DNA from: Chondrosia reniformis
Taxonomy: Eukaryota > Porifera > Demospongiae > Chondrillida > Chondrillidae
Reading direction: 5' to 3'
Length of the DNA stretch: 64,000 bases
Assembly: GCA_947172415.1 (NCBI GenBank)
Contig: OX359195.1
Location: forward strand, 7,371,001-7,435,000
Shown: piece by piece, positions 50,701 through 63,200 of the stretch
How positions within the stretch are numbered: position 1 is the first letter of the stretch
How the letters are laid out: each line of letters starts with the position of its first letter
The notes under the pieces: generated by a model
What the model was told of the DNA's origin: nothing
Seen by the model: only the letters and a program-made list of their open reading frames with translations
Databases searched by the model: none
Made by a program: the position numbers and the translations under genes

Positions 50701-53700
50701 AATATTCAGTTTACCAGCAAAAGTTACAGTCATTTTCAGGTATGCTAGTGGACTTTGGGACGACCACTAGAACTACAGACTCCTCTGTAGGTCAGTTGTG
50801 CAACTACTGATGTAATCAGGTCTAGCCTGTATATATGTATGTATGCTATGTCCGTGTGAAATATACCAAACCGGAGACATGTACTTGTGAATAAAGACTA
50901 TTTCTACAGTTTCCATCCGTCCCCCTAGTACATGAGGTCTTTCACTTCCTACCTCTCCAGGGAATGGTATCATAAAGGTTGGACAGGTTATGATGGTAAG
51001 TGTACCAGCCCTCTCTACATACAGTGAATGTGCTCCCTTTTATGTACGTACGGAAGACCTTATACATAGTCTTAGACTTAGGGTGGGGGGAGGGCTAGCC
51101 ACACCCACTGACCACACCCACTGACCACGCCCACTAGAAAAAATTTCTGGTTTGCCCCCGGGGGGCCCCCCTGAAAATTTTCCCTAAAAAAACTTGATAG
51201 ATGTATACATAGGTATGTACAGATATCTGTTACTTCATCCAATGAGTTTTAAACATTTAGTTGTAATGTATTTACAAAGTCCATGTGGTGGTAATCAGAT
51301 TTTTAAAGTAGATTTTAGATCTTAAAGTCCCCTACTTCTTCAAGATCAATGTTATTTTCATTGTGCTTATAATTGCATCTCAACTTGTTTCTTTGTAGCA
51401 AATCACAGCATTACTTCAATCACAGGTGAGATGTTAAGCAAAGTACCTACAACATCAAATATTGGGATTTGATTTATTAATTTTCTTATCTCTGCAGATT
51501 AGTTCTGTTAAGAATATGTGTACATCCTCACTGGAGGTGCTGTTTGACAATGAGCTAAAAGGAGTAAGTCTTCTTTTCTAAGAATCACTCACTTAGAGAT
51601 ACGTATGGTAACATTTTCAAATTGTGCCTGATTTACTTTCATGTTTCTAAATCTTCCATATATTCTCCAGGCTATCTTAATATATCCCATAAGGGTTTTG
51701 ATTATCTGAGAATCCTATCCCTTCTCTCTCAGATTTGATCGGATTTATGTTTTCCAAGCCATAGCTGTTTTGCATCATGTTACAGTAGACCACTCTACCA
51801 AGTCCTTGCTCTGATTGTATGAACAGCACAATACACAGTCATATTCTATAGATAAAATATGTACTGATATATTTATGTATGATATCCCTAGTGTTACATG
51901 TCTCTCTCTGTATGTTGCAGGGCAAGTATAAGTTACATGTGGACAGTATAGTCAGCCAGTATGAAACAGCAAGGTAATTACTGCTAGTTCCAGAAATGTA
52001 ATATCCTAATAGTACTGTGTCAGGTGTGGTGGGTGTGTCAGGTGTGGTGGGTGTGTCAGGTGTGGTGGGTGTGTCAGGTATGGTAGGTGTGGTAGGAGTG
52101 TCAGGTGTGGTAGGTGTGTCAGGTGTGGTAGGTGTGGTAGGAGTGTCAGGTGTGGTAGGAGTGTCAGGTGTGGTGGGTGTGGTAGGAGTGTCAGGTGTGG
52201 TAGGAGTGTCAGGTGTGGTAGGAGTGTCAGGTGTGGTAGGAGTGTCAGGTGTGGTGGGAGTGTCAGGTGTGGTAGGAGTGTCAGGTGTGGTAGGTGTGGT
52301 AGGAGTGTCAGGTGTGGTAGGAGTGTCAGGTGTGGTAGGAGTGTCAGGTGTGGTAGGAGTGTCAGGTGTGGTAGGTGTGGTAGGAGTGTCAGGTGTGGTA
52401 GGAGTGTCAGGTGTGGTAGGTGTGGTAGGAGTGTCAGGTGTGATAGGTTTACTAAAGGCACTGTCAGTCTTGTTCTCATTCCACTATTACATAGTCTGAC
52501 CTTATAGTCAAAAACAATCGAATAACATTTCATGTTTCTGGCCATCTGTAGACAGAGGGTTGAGCGTGAGGAAAGAGATGAATTGAGGAAGAAAGGTCTG
52601 CCAAACTGGAAGGAAAAGACTTTTATGCCAGAAGAGCTTGCTGGAAGGTTGGAGCAAGATAGGAGACACATACAGATGAAAGCAACAGAAGTGAGAACAC
52701 TCTAACACAGTCTACCATTGTCTTACAATGCTCTGTTTCAGGTCTCCGTGTTAGTGCTTACCTTACACACATATAAGAAATCTGCAACAATTTTCTATAC
52801 GTATGTACAGTATACATATGTACAGTATACGTATGTACAGTACTATGTCTATTATAAATTAAAAAGCCTATAGGGAACTAAACCTAGTAAGAGTTTTGGA
52901 TGGGAACACAACAGCCTTATCTTTGTTCTGCTTCACTGGGCCAGACAGCTGTTTCTGGGAATGCCACCCTTCATCAGTGACCCTGAGAGCCTTTGAAACA
53001 TCCTTGATCCTACATAACTGAATCCTTATGTGACTTGTTACAATGTGCAGTATGTTACAGTTGAGAGTAGAAATCTTTCAGAAATATAGCATTCTATAAG
53101 ATAAGGTACTATACAGCATTCTATATCTACTGCTTTACTTTTACTAGTACATGCTCAAGTTATTGGATGTTAGAAACAAGAGAGGTATGGAGTACTCAGA
53201 GCACCTCCTGCAGTATGTTGGGGCTCAGAGAAGGTAAGGCAGTGGCAATAAGATTTTAAATAATCAGTAATTGTTATAATTATGATTAATAATGTAGATT
53301 GAAAGGTGATAATGTAACACGACATTCAGAAACTTAATTGTGAACATTTGACATAATATGATCACCTTTGTGTTTGCCTGTGTTACTTTGTACGTACATA
53401 TGTAGGTGCTTTACTGACTGCTCAGAATTGTTAAAAGTGCTCAAGTCCTGGGAAGACAGATACACAGGGCAGCTCACAGAGGTTTGCTATTTGATGTTTA
53501 GTCACATGCAGCCCCAGATCAGTGTTGAGAGTAACAGTGTAGGTCAATGGCCCTTTACTAAGCACAAATGGGCTGAGGGAGATCCTACACAGAAGTGAGC
53601 TGTTACCTACAAAACGTTTGAGAAGCGGCACACTGATTTGGATCTTGCAAGAGCATCGTAATGCAATTCAACAATCAATGGATTGTCAGGCCAATTAAAA

Positions 53701-56700
53701 CTATAAGCATTTGATCAATATTAAACTATAAGCATTTGATCAACACTTGATCAATATTAAACTATAAGCATTTGATCAACACTTGATCAATATTAAACTA
53801 TAAGCATTTGATCAACACTTGATCAATATTAAACTCATTTGGACACGTGTCCTTGTAAAACCAAATATATAGCTATTTCCAGCACTACCAGTCCATTTCA
53901 AACGTTCCATAGTCACAGTATTCAGGTTTATGGTTCATTGATTAACTTGCAGAGGTGTATTTTCTTTCAGCTCTTCCGAGAAATAGTTGTTCCCTAAAGG
54001 ACTAGTCTAACTAGACATATTGTGTTATGACTTGTGTATTCTCCTTACAGCAACGTGGGGTTCATGAAGAGGAGCGTAAGAAGTTGCTTGGTTTGAAGGA
54101 GAAGCTAAAAGCTGCAATGGGAATGGGCAAGCATATTGACAACCGTGCTTCCATGATGCCCTCCACAGCCTCCAGCAGCCAGACCATCAAGACAGGGTAC
54201 TTGTTAATGAAACCCCGAGGAGTGTTGTTAAAACTGTAAGTCATGGAAAATGGTGGAATGAATATACCTCCTATAATCTTAGGTTACTAGTAGGTAAAGT
54301 GGCTAGCTAATGATCTACGTACATATTTGTGAGACCTGTATCCATATTCAGTTAAATTATAATATTACCCAGTTACAAGTTGATATAGATGAAATCAATT
54401 GTGTCAACTAGTAAGATGTTGGTTCGGCGTGTGATTCTGGGGCCACTATAAAGCAGCCAATGGTTAAGAGTTTCCCCGGTCTGAATAATGTCTATTGAAT
54501 TGGACCAAGTTGAGTTGATTGTTTGTGCTTCTTGTTTTCTACAGTGCTCGTCGTAACAAGTGGCAAAAGGTGTACTGTTCAGCCAGTCTGGAAGGCTTCT
54601 CTATTGCCAATAGCCATGTTAGTAGTGTACTTATACGTATATGCAGTATTATGTATACAGTATTGTATTAATGCATATGTACATATATGAAAGTATTTGA
54701 GAAATGGTTCCGCTAAGCATTTTATAGTAGTTCTGATATCATATTAATATACTTATGTACATGAACATTCATCTGATATTTTTACAATAATTGATGTATT
54801 CTTCATATCTGGCAAGATTTGAAGTGAAAATTTCAAATGAAATTTTATCTTCACATCAACCATGCATTGATATACACATGTACTTCCCTCTTTTCCCATA
54901 GACCCATGTTCCGCATATTAAAATACCTTTGATACATTATCAGTGCAAGGTACAATAAATACATATTGTCAAATATCCTTTTAGATTTACACCAACCATT
55001 CAATTTGCTTCCTTTTATAGTATGTAGTAATATACTGTATCATTAAACTGTAGCATTACGTACAGTATACATATTACTCTATTCATTGTGTAATATGTAG
55101 CATCTCATTGAAAGAAGAAAGTCTTTCCATATATCTCTGTCCTCCACCTAAGCCACTATATGCTTTCCTAAGTATTTACTTTAGGAAATTGTAATGTTTG
55201 TAATATAATGTTTCTTAAGTATTATATATTCATGTTAGTCATACATATATACGTATGTGAGTGTCTAGGAAAATTATATTTTGGAGTGTTCATATCTGCT
55301 ATCATGAGTTCAGTGATTGTATTCAAATTTTCCATTTGTAGGACACAGTAGAAGGAGAGGGACACAAGTATTGTTTTCAGCTTCTTACACGTATGTAAGA
55401 GATTATATATCCTTGTTTAAGCTTCCTATACATCAGATTGAAACACCTCCTCACTTGAATTAATCCACCACCATACCTACCTATGTTGAACTTGTACACT
55501 ATAAATGTAAACATGGGCATGCACACTTGTATATTTATATGCAAACATGGACATGCATACCTATACAAATACATTATTCTTCCTTATTTCTACTGCGTAG
55601 ATTCAGGAAATTATATTTTTGACACAGAAGCTGAAGGTGAACTTAAAGAGTAAGTTTAGAATGTATTTCATATTTCAAAACGAATAATTTTGTTTTATTC
55701 ACATGCTATTTTTCCCAAGTATTTAAGTACACACAGTCAGGATATTCAAGACGGCTGAGTGTGTGAGATAATTGAGTCTTTGTTTATTTCTGCTGCAGCT
55801 GGAAAGGTATTATTCACAACTGCCAGATAGTGATGTTTACAGATGGTCCCCAAGGGGCTACTACCAGAAGAGTACGCTAATCTAACACTTAGTAGATTTG
55901 GCAAATATTACATGAAATTTGAAATGCTCTCTTAACTTTATGTTTAAGATATCTTATTAATAGTGGGATAACCTGTGTTTTCTCTTTATTGCAGAAAACA
56001 GTGAGACGTAGCAATTACCAGAACTTGGTAAAGGGGCTAACAAGAACTATACAGAGACTACCTGGAAACAACATTTGCTGTGATTGTTCCACTCCTGGTA
56101 TGTGTTAGTAGTAAAAATGAAATTCCTTTTAGTACAAATTTCAACTTTATATAAGATAGGGATTTCTTTTATCTGTGCCAAACGTTTCTTTGATATAGTT
56201 CGTCTTTAGGTCTATTAAGTATCTAAAGATGCAGTTTAACTTTTGAGAATAATCACAACCACAACTATTGAATAATTAAACTCTTTGTACGTATTCAAGT
56301 GCTCCCTAATTCCTCTGTAGACCCGGAGTGGTTGTCAGTTAACCTTGGAGTGCTCATATGTATCGAGTGTTCTGGTCAGCACAGAGATCTCAGTGTTCAG
56401 TTCTCTCGAATCAGGTCCATCAAACTGGATGAACTACAGACCTCAGAGCTCCTGGTTGCCAGGGTGATGGGAAATCAGCTGTTCAATGAGGTCATGGAAG
56501 CTACTCTTTCCGCAGAACACAAGCCAAATTCAAAGTCATCTATAGACGCAAAAAAGGAGTTTATTAGAAACAAGTATATTCATAAGAAATTTGTTGAACA
56601 CAGCCAGACTGATGCGTCCTATACCATACAACATGAGCTGCGAGATGCTGTCCACAGTAGAGATATCAGACAGCTGCTGCAGGCCTACTCTGAGGGAGCA

Positions 56701-59654
56701 GACATGTCAGCACCTCTCCCTGATAGGGTAAGGGTGATGATGTAATCACTATATATAGAACAAGGGATGTATGATTAAGGCTACAACCAAATATGGGTAT
56801 TTCAAGTCATATATGTGGTATGATTAATAAATGTTTGTTATTTTTGATTTATGTATATATTGCATATGCTTTAAAATTGTACTAATGTGTATATTATGAT
56901 AAAATATGAAAATTTGATACTGTAAAGTATACAGTAGTATTTATAACTTAAATCTTCCACATGGTTATGCCATTACAATATATTTCAAAATTTCTTTGAC
57001 TTGCAGGGAGACAACTTTAATGCTTTACATTTAGCAGTAGAACAGGAGGACCTCTCATCTTTGCACATTGTAGAGTTTATAGCTAGCAACTGGTAAAGTA
57101 ATGATGCAATATGTGTGTACAATGATGTAATATGTGTGTACAATGATGTAATATGTGTGTACAATGATGTAATATGTGTGTACAATGATGCAATATGTGT
57201 GTACAATGATGCAATATGTATCCTAGCCTTAGGAACAATTAAATTTGAGAAATTTCAACCCAGAGGTCTTATTCAGCATAACGAATATATTTATGTACCT
57301 CTTTCGACAGTTTACCGACTATGTATATATTGACTAGTAGCCTGTGTGTATTTGCATGTAGTCGTGCTGTGGAGTCGCAGGATTTCAAGGGAGACACGCC
57401 CCTTCATTTGGCTGCATCCATTAGCAACTATCACTGTCTACAACTTCTCCTAACAAAGCGACCAAATTTTTCTGCTGGTAAGTATCTGTCAGTGAGATGT
57501 TGTTTTGCTGATGTAAGGGTTTTCCCCTTAATACCCCCTTCAGCGAATAATGCAGGTCAAACTGCCCTAGACTTAGCGGAGGAAGAGGAGAATGAGGAAT
57601 GTATTCATTTGGTAAGTAATTCTATAACTAGGTGGTTTGAAAAGTTAAAAGTGTTAGTTTTTGACTGTTTGGAGTGATTTTAAACAGAAAATACTAGTTT
57701 AACTGACCCATTATCTGTATAATTATAGAACCAATTGGTATAAATAAACAGTTGTTGTTGGAATTTTTTGATTTCTAATGTGGGTACCATCTTCAACCCC
57801 CAGACTTCTCCACTTCATTCTGGAACCTCTCAGACAGATGTTGGTAGCTCTAATGATGGTCTCCTACATACCTAACCTCCATAAGGCTTCTCCTATTCTG
57901 TTATTTTCTGTAGATAAAGGATGTCAAGAGGGGGAAAACCCAGAAATGTGGCAATATTGACATTGATTGGGGGATTGATGAAGCAGAAGACGCTGAGCAG
58001 CTATATTGTGCTCCAGAAGAAATACAAAAGGTATTGTCATGTTCCTTGGTATTGCTGTTTATTTACTGTTTCATAAACACTTGCTGCGCCTACTTTTTAC
58101 ATAATGTCTGATGCAAACCTTAAGCGTCTATTCATGTCTTTGGTAATAGTTATATAAGTCTGGCTGGTAAGAATATGATGTACATTACAGGAACTTTGAT
58201 GAGCTTTTTGATCCATCTAATTCTCTAAAATGTTCCGAGTCTTGTTTCACTAGATGCAAATCCAAGATTAGTGTGCGAATTAGACACAGCTTTGAGTAGT
58301 CTGATACATTGTATGTGTATTTGTAGGGTATTTCCCTCCATTCTCCATTTGTAGATTCAAGTTGCCAGAATGATGGCCAACTCAAAAAAGCGGCCTCTCA
58401 GCAGTGCATCCTCGGACCTTGGATTGGTGGATAATGCGTTTGAGGATCCCAAGGGACCGACTTCAAAACTGGCATCTCAGAATGAGAAGCTGAACCAGTC
58501 CACACCAAAATTAACGTAGGGATCTACAAGTTGTGTATTTCTTATGCATACATAATATTTATATATCGTTACCTTTGCTTTAAGTCTTCTGTGCAGTAAT
58601 ATATGAATAGTTTACTTGGCTGGTATAGATTAATGATTTTGTAATTTTTAAAGCAAACAGAGATTATATAACTGCTATTTATCACAATATGTTCTTTCTG
58701 TAGGCCAGGTTCACATGAACCTCCTGTAGCACCAAAGAGAAAACGCAGTCAGAAAGAGGGCAGTAGAAATGGAGGTATCCACCATAGCAACTATTGATTA
58801 TGCAATAGCAACTCTTGATTATGCAATAGCAACTGTTGATAGTCAAGGGCTTACTGATTCATTAATAATTAGATGACCAAACTCTAATTCTTGGCTTCCT
58901 TGGGTATGTGATAGAAACTTGTACATACAGTAAGTGCCAACTTTCCAAATTAACTTCATGGACACCTTACATGTAGTACCTTTAATGCATGAAATTGATG
59001 CATACATAATAAAACAACAACCATGTCGTCATCATATAAAAATGGAGGCAAGGAGCGGTCTGGGCTATGGGAGATTATTCGAGGGCCTGTTCTTCTTCAG
59101 AAGCATTGTTTGTGTTGAAATTTGTCGGCGAAACAAGTCAAGTGGTTATAAGCTAAAACCAACACACAATTCATTCAAATAACAAGGGAAGCTAATATTC
59201 TAAGCATTTTTCCATTGGGGGTTAAAATTTTAAATACCCAGGACAAAATAGTCTTTCCTCTGGGACAGTTGGCAACACTGCTTGTATGTGTATATTAAAT
59301 GTTGATACTTTCATTGTATAGGGAGTACTTCTGGCAAAGAAAGGAGCCAAAGTCCCAATCCTCCTCCCCTGCCCCCCAAACAGACTATAGTCTCTGCCTT
59401 GTATGACTGCTACCAAGACCACCCAGATGAGCTGTCCTTTGCAGAAAATGATCAAATTGTAGTTGTGAAGAAATTAAATGCAGATTGGATGGTAAACTAA
59501 CTATTCAGATACATGTTGATAAAAATAGTTAGCAAAAGAAGCAGCCATATCAGATGATCTTTACTTCTACTCTTTGTACTTGTAGGAGGGATACATTTTA
59601 GGGAAACCTGAAAAATGTGGAATATTTCCCTCAAATTATGTCTCTGAAAAGTAA
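47742..59654 (+). CDS. ASAP-family ArfGAP (BAR–PH–ArfGAP–ANK–SH3)
   Basis: GTPase-activating protein for Arf GTPases that links membrane curvature to actin and adhesion; role taken from the ASAP family. Twenty-six exons from 47742–47906 (MAGQVDLSLALNLESL) to 59586–59654 sum to exactly 864 codons plus stop. BAR region in exons 1–10 (residues ~1–250); PH from KTGYLLMKPRG to ATTRR; ArfGAP in exons 17–18 with CCDC...CIEC zinc ligands and the arginine finger in GQHRDLSVQFSRIRS; ankyrin repeats in exons 19–21 (NALHLAVEQ, GDTPLHLAAS, GQTALDLAEE); a short proline stretch (PNPPPLPPKQ); and a C-terminal SH3 (ALYDCYQDHPDELSF...GIFPSNYVSEK). It is shorter than vertebrate ASAP1 because the proline-rich linker is brief. 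ACAPs also have BAR–PH–ArfGAP–ANK but lack the SH3. Confidence 0.95.
49806..49871. repeat. ~21-bp tandem repeat, 3 copies, ASAP intron 1
   Basis: CACAGGAAGTTGTCTTTTCAA repeated three times with one C/A change, within the 2.5-kb first ASAP intron. Nothing coding. Confidence 0.8.
50000..50190 (+). repeat. Dispersed ~170-bp repeat, copy in ASAP intron 1
   Basis: Shares TATAGGGAACTAAACCTAGT, CAGACAGCTGTTTCTGGGAA and CATCCTTCATCAGTGA with copies at 38914 and 52845. A half copy precedes it at about 49570–49650. Confidence 0.75.
52016..52445. repeat. GTGTCAGGTGTGGTAGGA minisatellite, ASAP intron
   Basis: About 24 copies of an 18-bp unit, some extended by GTGTGGTAG to 27 bp. The unit length is a multiple of three, so long open frames appear on both strands; the repeat sits 43 nt past a clear exon donor and 106 nt before the next acceptor, so it is intronic. 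The plus strand is strongly G/T-rich. Confidence 0.93.
52845..53020 (+). repeat. Dispersed ~170-bp repeat, second ASAP-intron copy
   Basis: Contains CCTATAGGGAACTAAACCTA, CAGACAGCTGTTTCTGGGAA and ACCCTTCATCAGTGACCCTG, matching the copies at 38914 and 50000. Confidence 0.75.
53695..53835. repeat. Tandem repeat in ASAP intron (AAACTATAAGCATTTGATCA)
   Basis: Four starts of AAACTATAAGCATTTGATCA, most followed by ACACTTGATCAATATT, in the intron between the last BAR exon and the first PH exon. The TGATCA palindrome recurs twice per unit. Confidence 0.85.
57112..57219. repeat. 21-bp tandem repeat, 5 copies, ASAP intron
   Basis: TGTGTACAATGATGTAATATG repeated; the last two copies read GATGCAATATG. 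Lies about 20 nt downstream of the first ankyrin exon. Open on both strands only because 21 is a multiple of three. Confidence 0.85.
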
Positions 59655-60235
59655 TTATTATTATAGTATTTTGGTTTTATTATTAATTGAGTAGACTAAT
59701 TGTGTAAAACAGTTTTCTTCATTTTGTCTCAATAACCTGCTTGAATTATTCTCAGTTAAGTAATATTTTTCTTACCTGTTGACATGAAACAATTGTAAAA
59801 TTTTGTAATTATAAAATTCATTGTGCATTTAATGTCTAAAATGTGTCGGTAGAGAAACTTTGAGTATATATGAAAGCCACTCCAAAGAGGTATATACATG
59901 GCACCGCGGCACTGCTGTATGGTTAGTCTTATCACATGACCCCTGTCTTAATTGTTTGCTACATTTCAGGGTATGTTGGTGAAATTTGCAAGAACTGTCA
60001 TCCCTATTTCTAATTTATCTTGAAATGCATCACGAATTCCATGTACGTAATAAGGTTGATCCGCGGATTTCCGGTTACTGATTTGTTACCGGTTGCGTGT
60101 ATAATCGTTTGCTGTCGTTTTCTCTTCCCGCACTATACCACTTCTAAGGTAACTAGAGAATCAGTACTAAGATAGAGTTATCTGTCTAATCTTACTTTAA
60201 AGTACCTTAAGTGATAGCGTGAACTTTACGGACCA
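59655..60235. other. Spacer between ASAP and the RNA-binding gene
   Basis: About 580 bp holding the ASAP 3' UTR and the downstream promoter/5' UTR. CpG-containing sequence becomes commoner after 60040 (GATCCGCGGATTTCCGG), suggesting the promoter. No gene was seen. Confidence 0.4.
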
Positions 60236-63200
60236 ATGGCTACAGAACCGTGGTATGTTCTGAACGAAAAAATATCCTTGATAAATCTCCTAGTGGCAAA
60301 CTATTCTACAGTCAATGTCCACGTGAAAGGGATCGTTATTTACGTGATTTTGCTCTTTTTAATCTTAGCAAACTTTTCGTAGGCGGTATACATGAAGATA
60401 CCACAGAAGAAGGCCTTCGGAATTACTTTTCTTCTTACGGAGAAGTAACTGATTGTGTTGTGATGCACGAAAAAGAGAATCCTAAAAAGTCGAGGTGAGA
60501 AACATAAAGGGCGTGGGTGGGGCAGACATTTGGTAAAACGAAGAATATATTTGGTTTCACATAATTGCCTAGAAGCTTCAAGTTTAAAAGCACAATAGTC
60601 GAGGAGCTTTGTAAAGTTGTGGTGCCTTAGATTTATTCCATGATAATAGTTCTATAAGTGTCTTAAGACATGTATTATGTTTCTTTTGGCGAAGAAGCTT
60701 TGTATGGCTTGTTAAACCCTTTATCGACTGAAAGCCACATTTCATGGCTGTAGCCTGGTGCTCAAAAGGGGGGTGCTTTGATCTCAATTTGATTGATTGC
60801 ACTATATTAAGAAAATGGACGCCTTGGCAGCAGAAAGAGCTGGAGAATAAAATTTGAACAAATTAGAGTCAAATCTACTCCAAGCAAAGTGGTTTAGCCA
60901 AGTTGGTCATTAAAATTGGTTTAAAGGTAAAATAATATCAATTCTGTGTTTTTCCGCTGCATTCTGTGACCTACTAGGACTAAAATTTTGAAAACTTGCC
61001 TTTTCAGTTTAAAAGGGGGTGCGAATGCACCCAACGCACCTCCCCACCCTACAGGCCTGCATTTGTGGCTCAAAATTATTAGACCGTTATCGACGGCAAA
61101 GTTAAATAATCATACAATCTTTCCGAAATTCATATTAATCGATAGTGCTTATATAGTGTAATATACGTGTAAAATATTATAGGTTTCTACAGTAGTATAA
61201 CTGTTTTATAAAGAAAAGTATTACATAATATTTATGGCAAAGATATGGATTACGCAAGTGTTTTAGGAAAAACGCAAAACGGGCGTCGGGCGTCTATTAA
61301 CTTCAGTGAAGGTTTTTTGGATGTTATCCTAGCCAACAAAAGTACAAACGGAATTTAATAAGGTTAGAAGAGGTAGTTTTTACACTTGTGCCACAAATGT
61401 GGCCTTCAGTCCTAAAGGGGTTGAGGTAACACTTACACGCAGTCGTTAAAAGGTTAAAGTCTGAAAGAGCAGAACAAGCTTATTTGTTATTTTCTATACC
61501 TATGATAGGAGGTTTGGATTTGTAACGTTCTCAGACCCAAGCGGTGTAACACAAGTAATGCAACAGAAGCCGCACTTTCTTGATTCAAAGGAGGTAAGTA
61601 ATTGGTAGAAGCTTCAAAAGATTGTGTATTTGTAAACAGTGGTTATTAATGGATTGTCAGTATACATACATATGTGCATGTACGTATCTATGCAATTCTA
61701 AATGTTAATAATTAGTGATTTCAAATGTATTCAGTGTTTTGAGCATGTATGAGTACGTATATATAAATAAAATGCCATTTTTATGAAACTTATAACAAGC
61801 TTTGAATTTCAATGAATTACAGAAATTTTTCCTTGATTGTGTATATACACATACATACATACATACATACATACATACATACATACATTGGGATATGTGT
61901 TATCTAGTGCAGTTGTTGTGCAAAACGTCAGATACCATATGTACGTATGTTCAGAAATTTTTGGTGTGTAAAGGATATTTGGTGGATTGCTCAAATTTGG
62001 GTGTTTTGCAGATTTTACTGACAAGACAGTTGTTTTCCTAATTTTAGTGTAGTTTGGTGGTTGAAATATTGGTACAGTAGAATCTCATTATAACAAAGTC
62101 ACTTTAGTGAATGTCTCAGTATAGTGAAGTACGTTGCTAGTCGCAGCAAAAGTTGTATACTATTATATACATTCAATATAGTGAATATTCGATATAAGGA
62201 ACTTATTTTGGTCTCCTTTGAGCTTCACTATAATGAGATTCCACTGTAGATTGCTCTCAAAACCATCAATCAGCCAAAATAAATTCCCGCCAAAATTTCT
62301 GGCCATACGGTATACGTATGATAGTGGATAAGTTAATCAACTATTAAATTGTGTGTACGTATATGTACAGATTGATCCCAAGCCAGCATGGAAGAAAACG
62401 AGCAATCCACAGCAAAACGTCAAGAAGCTATTTGTTGGAGGGATTAGCACAACTGCTACAAAGGAAGAAATAAAAGAACAATTTGAACAGTATGGAGCAG
62501 TTGAAAATGTAGATCTTAAGTATGATAAGGATTCAGATAGAATGAGAGGTCAGTATACATAGCTTCTTAAGACTACAAAATGTCATAAACTTTGCAGTTT
62601 TGCAAACATAAACATACAGCTATGTTATGCAATTGCTTTTAGAATGATAATTCAATAGTGCATATGTGTGCAAACATATTGTGTTATTGCATTATTGCAT
62701 TGAATTAAACATTTCTGGTAAAGTGTGTATCTTATACTGTTCTTAGGATTTGGATTTGTGGAGATGAAGGATGAAAAGGCTGCCGAGAAACTGATTGACT
62801 TACAGTGGGTCACTTTTAAGGATAGACAAGTAAGCTTATGTGCACATGTGATTGTGGGATATACAGAAGTATTAGTCAAACAAATTCTTGCATACTTTAC
62901 TACCTTGAGTTTAAATACGTACGTATGTAATTCAAAATGTACTGGTAGACTTTATACATGTTCATCCATGAGCCTATGCATTGTGTCTTTGTGTCTTTGC
63001 TGTATATTCATACTGTACAAGTTTTTTTATCTGTACTATAATACTTAAGGGTCTGTACCCTCGAGACTGCCTTCTTTTGTCCATGCATGTGTATACAGAT
63101 GGAAGTTAAGAAAGCACAGTCCAGAAATGACAAGTCTACACGCGGTCAGCAATTTCCACAACACATGAGTTATGGTATGTTGGTCTTACAACTGCCACTG

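Noticed and set aside
51060..51190. GC-rich block with CCACACCCACTGACCAC and CCCCCGGGGGG as a regulatory element
   Set aside because: Looks like a dispersed intronic repeat; no evidence of function.
52006..52671. Long open frames on both strands rich in SGVVGV or LTLLPH
   Set aside because: They are translations of an 18/27-bp minisatellite inside an ASAP intron; flanking exons splice cleanly around it.
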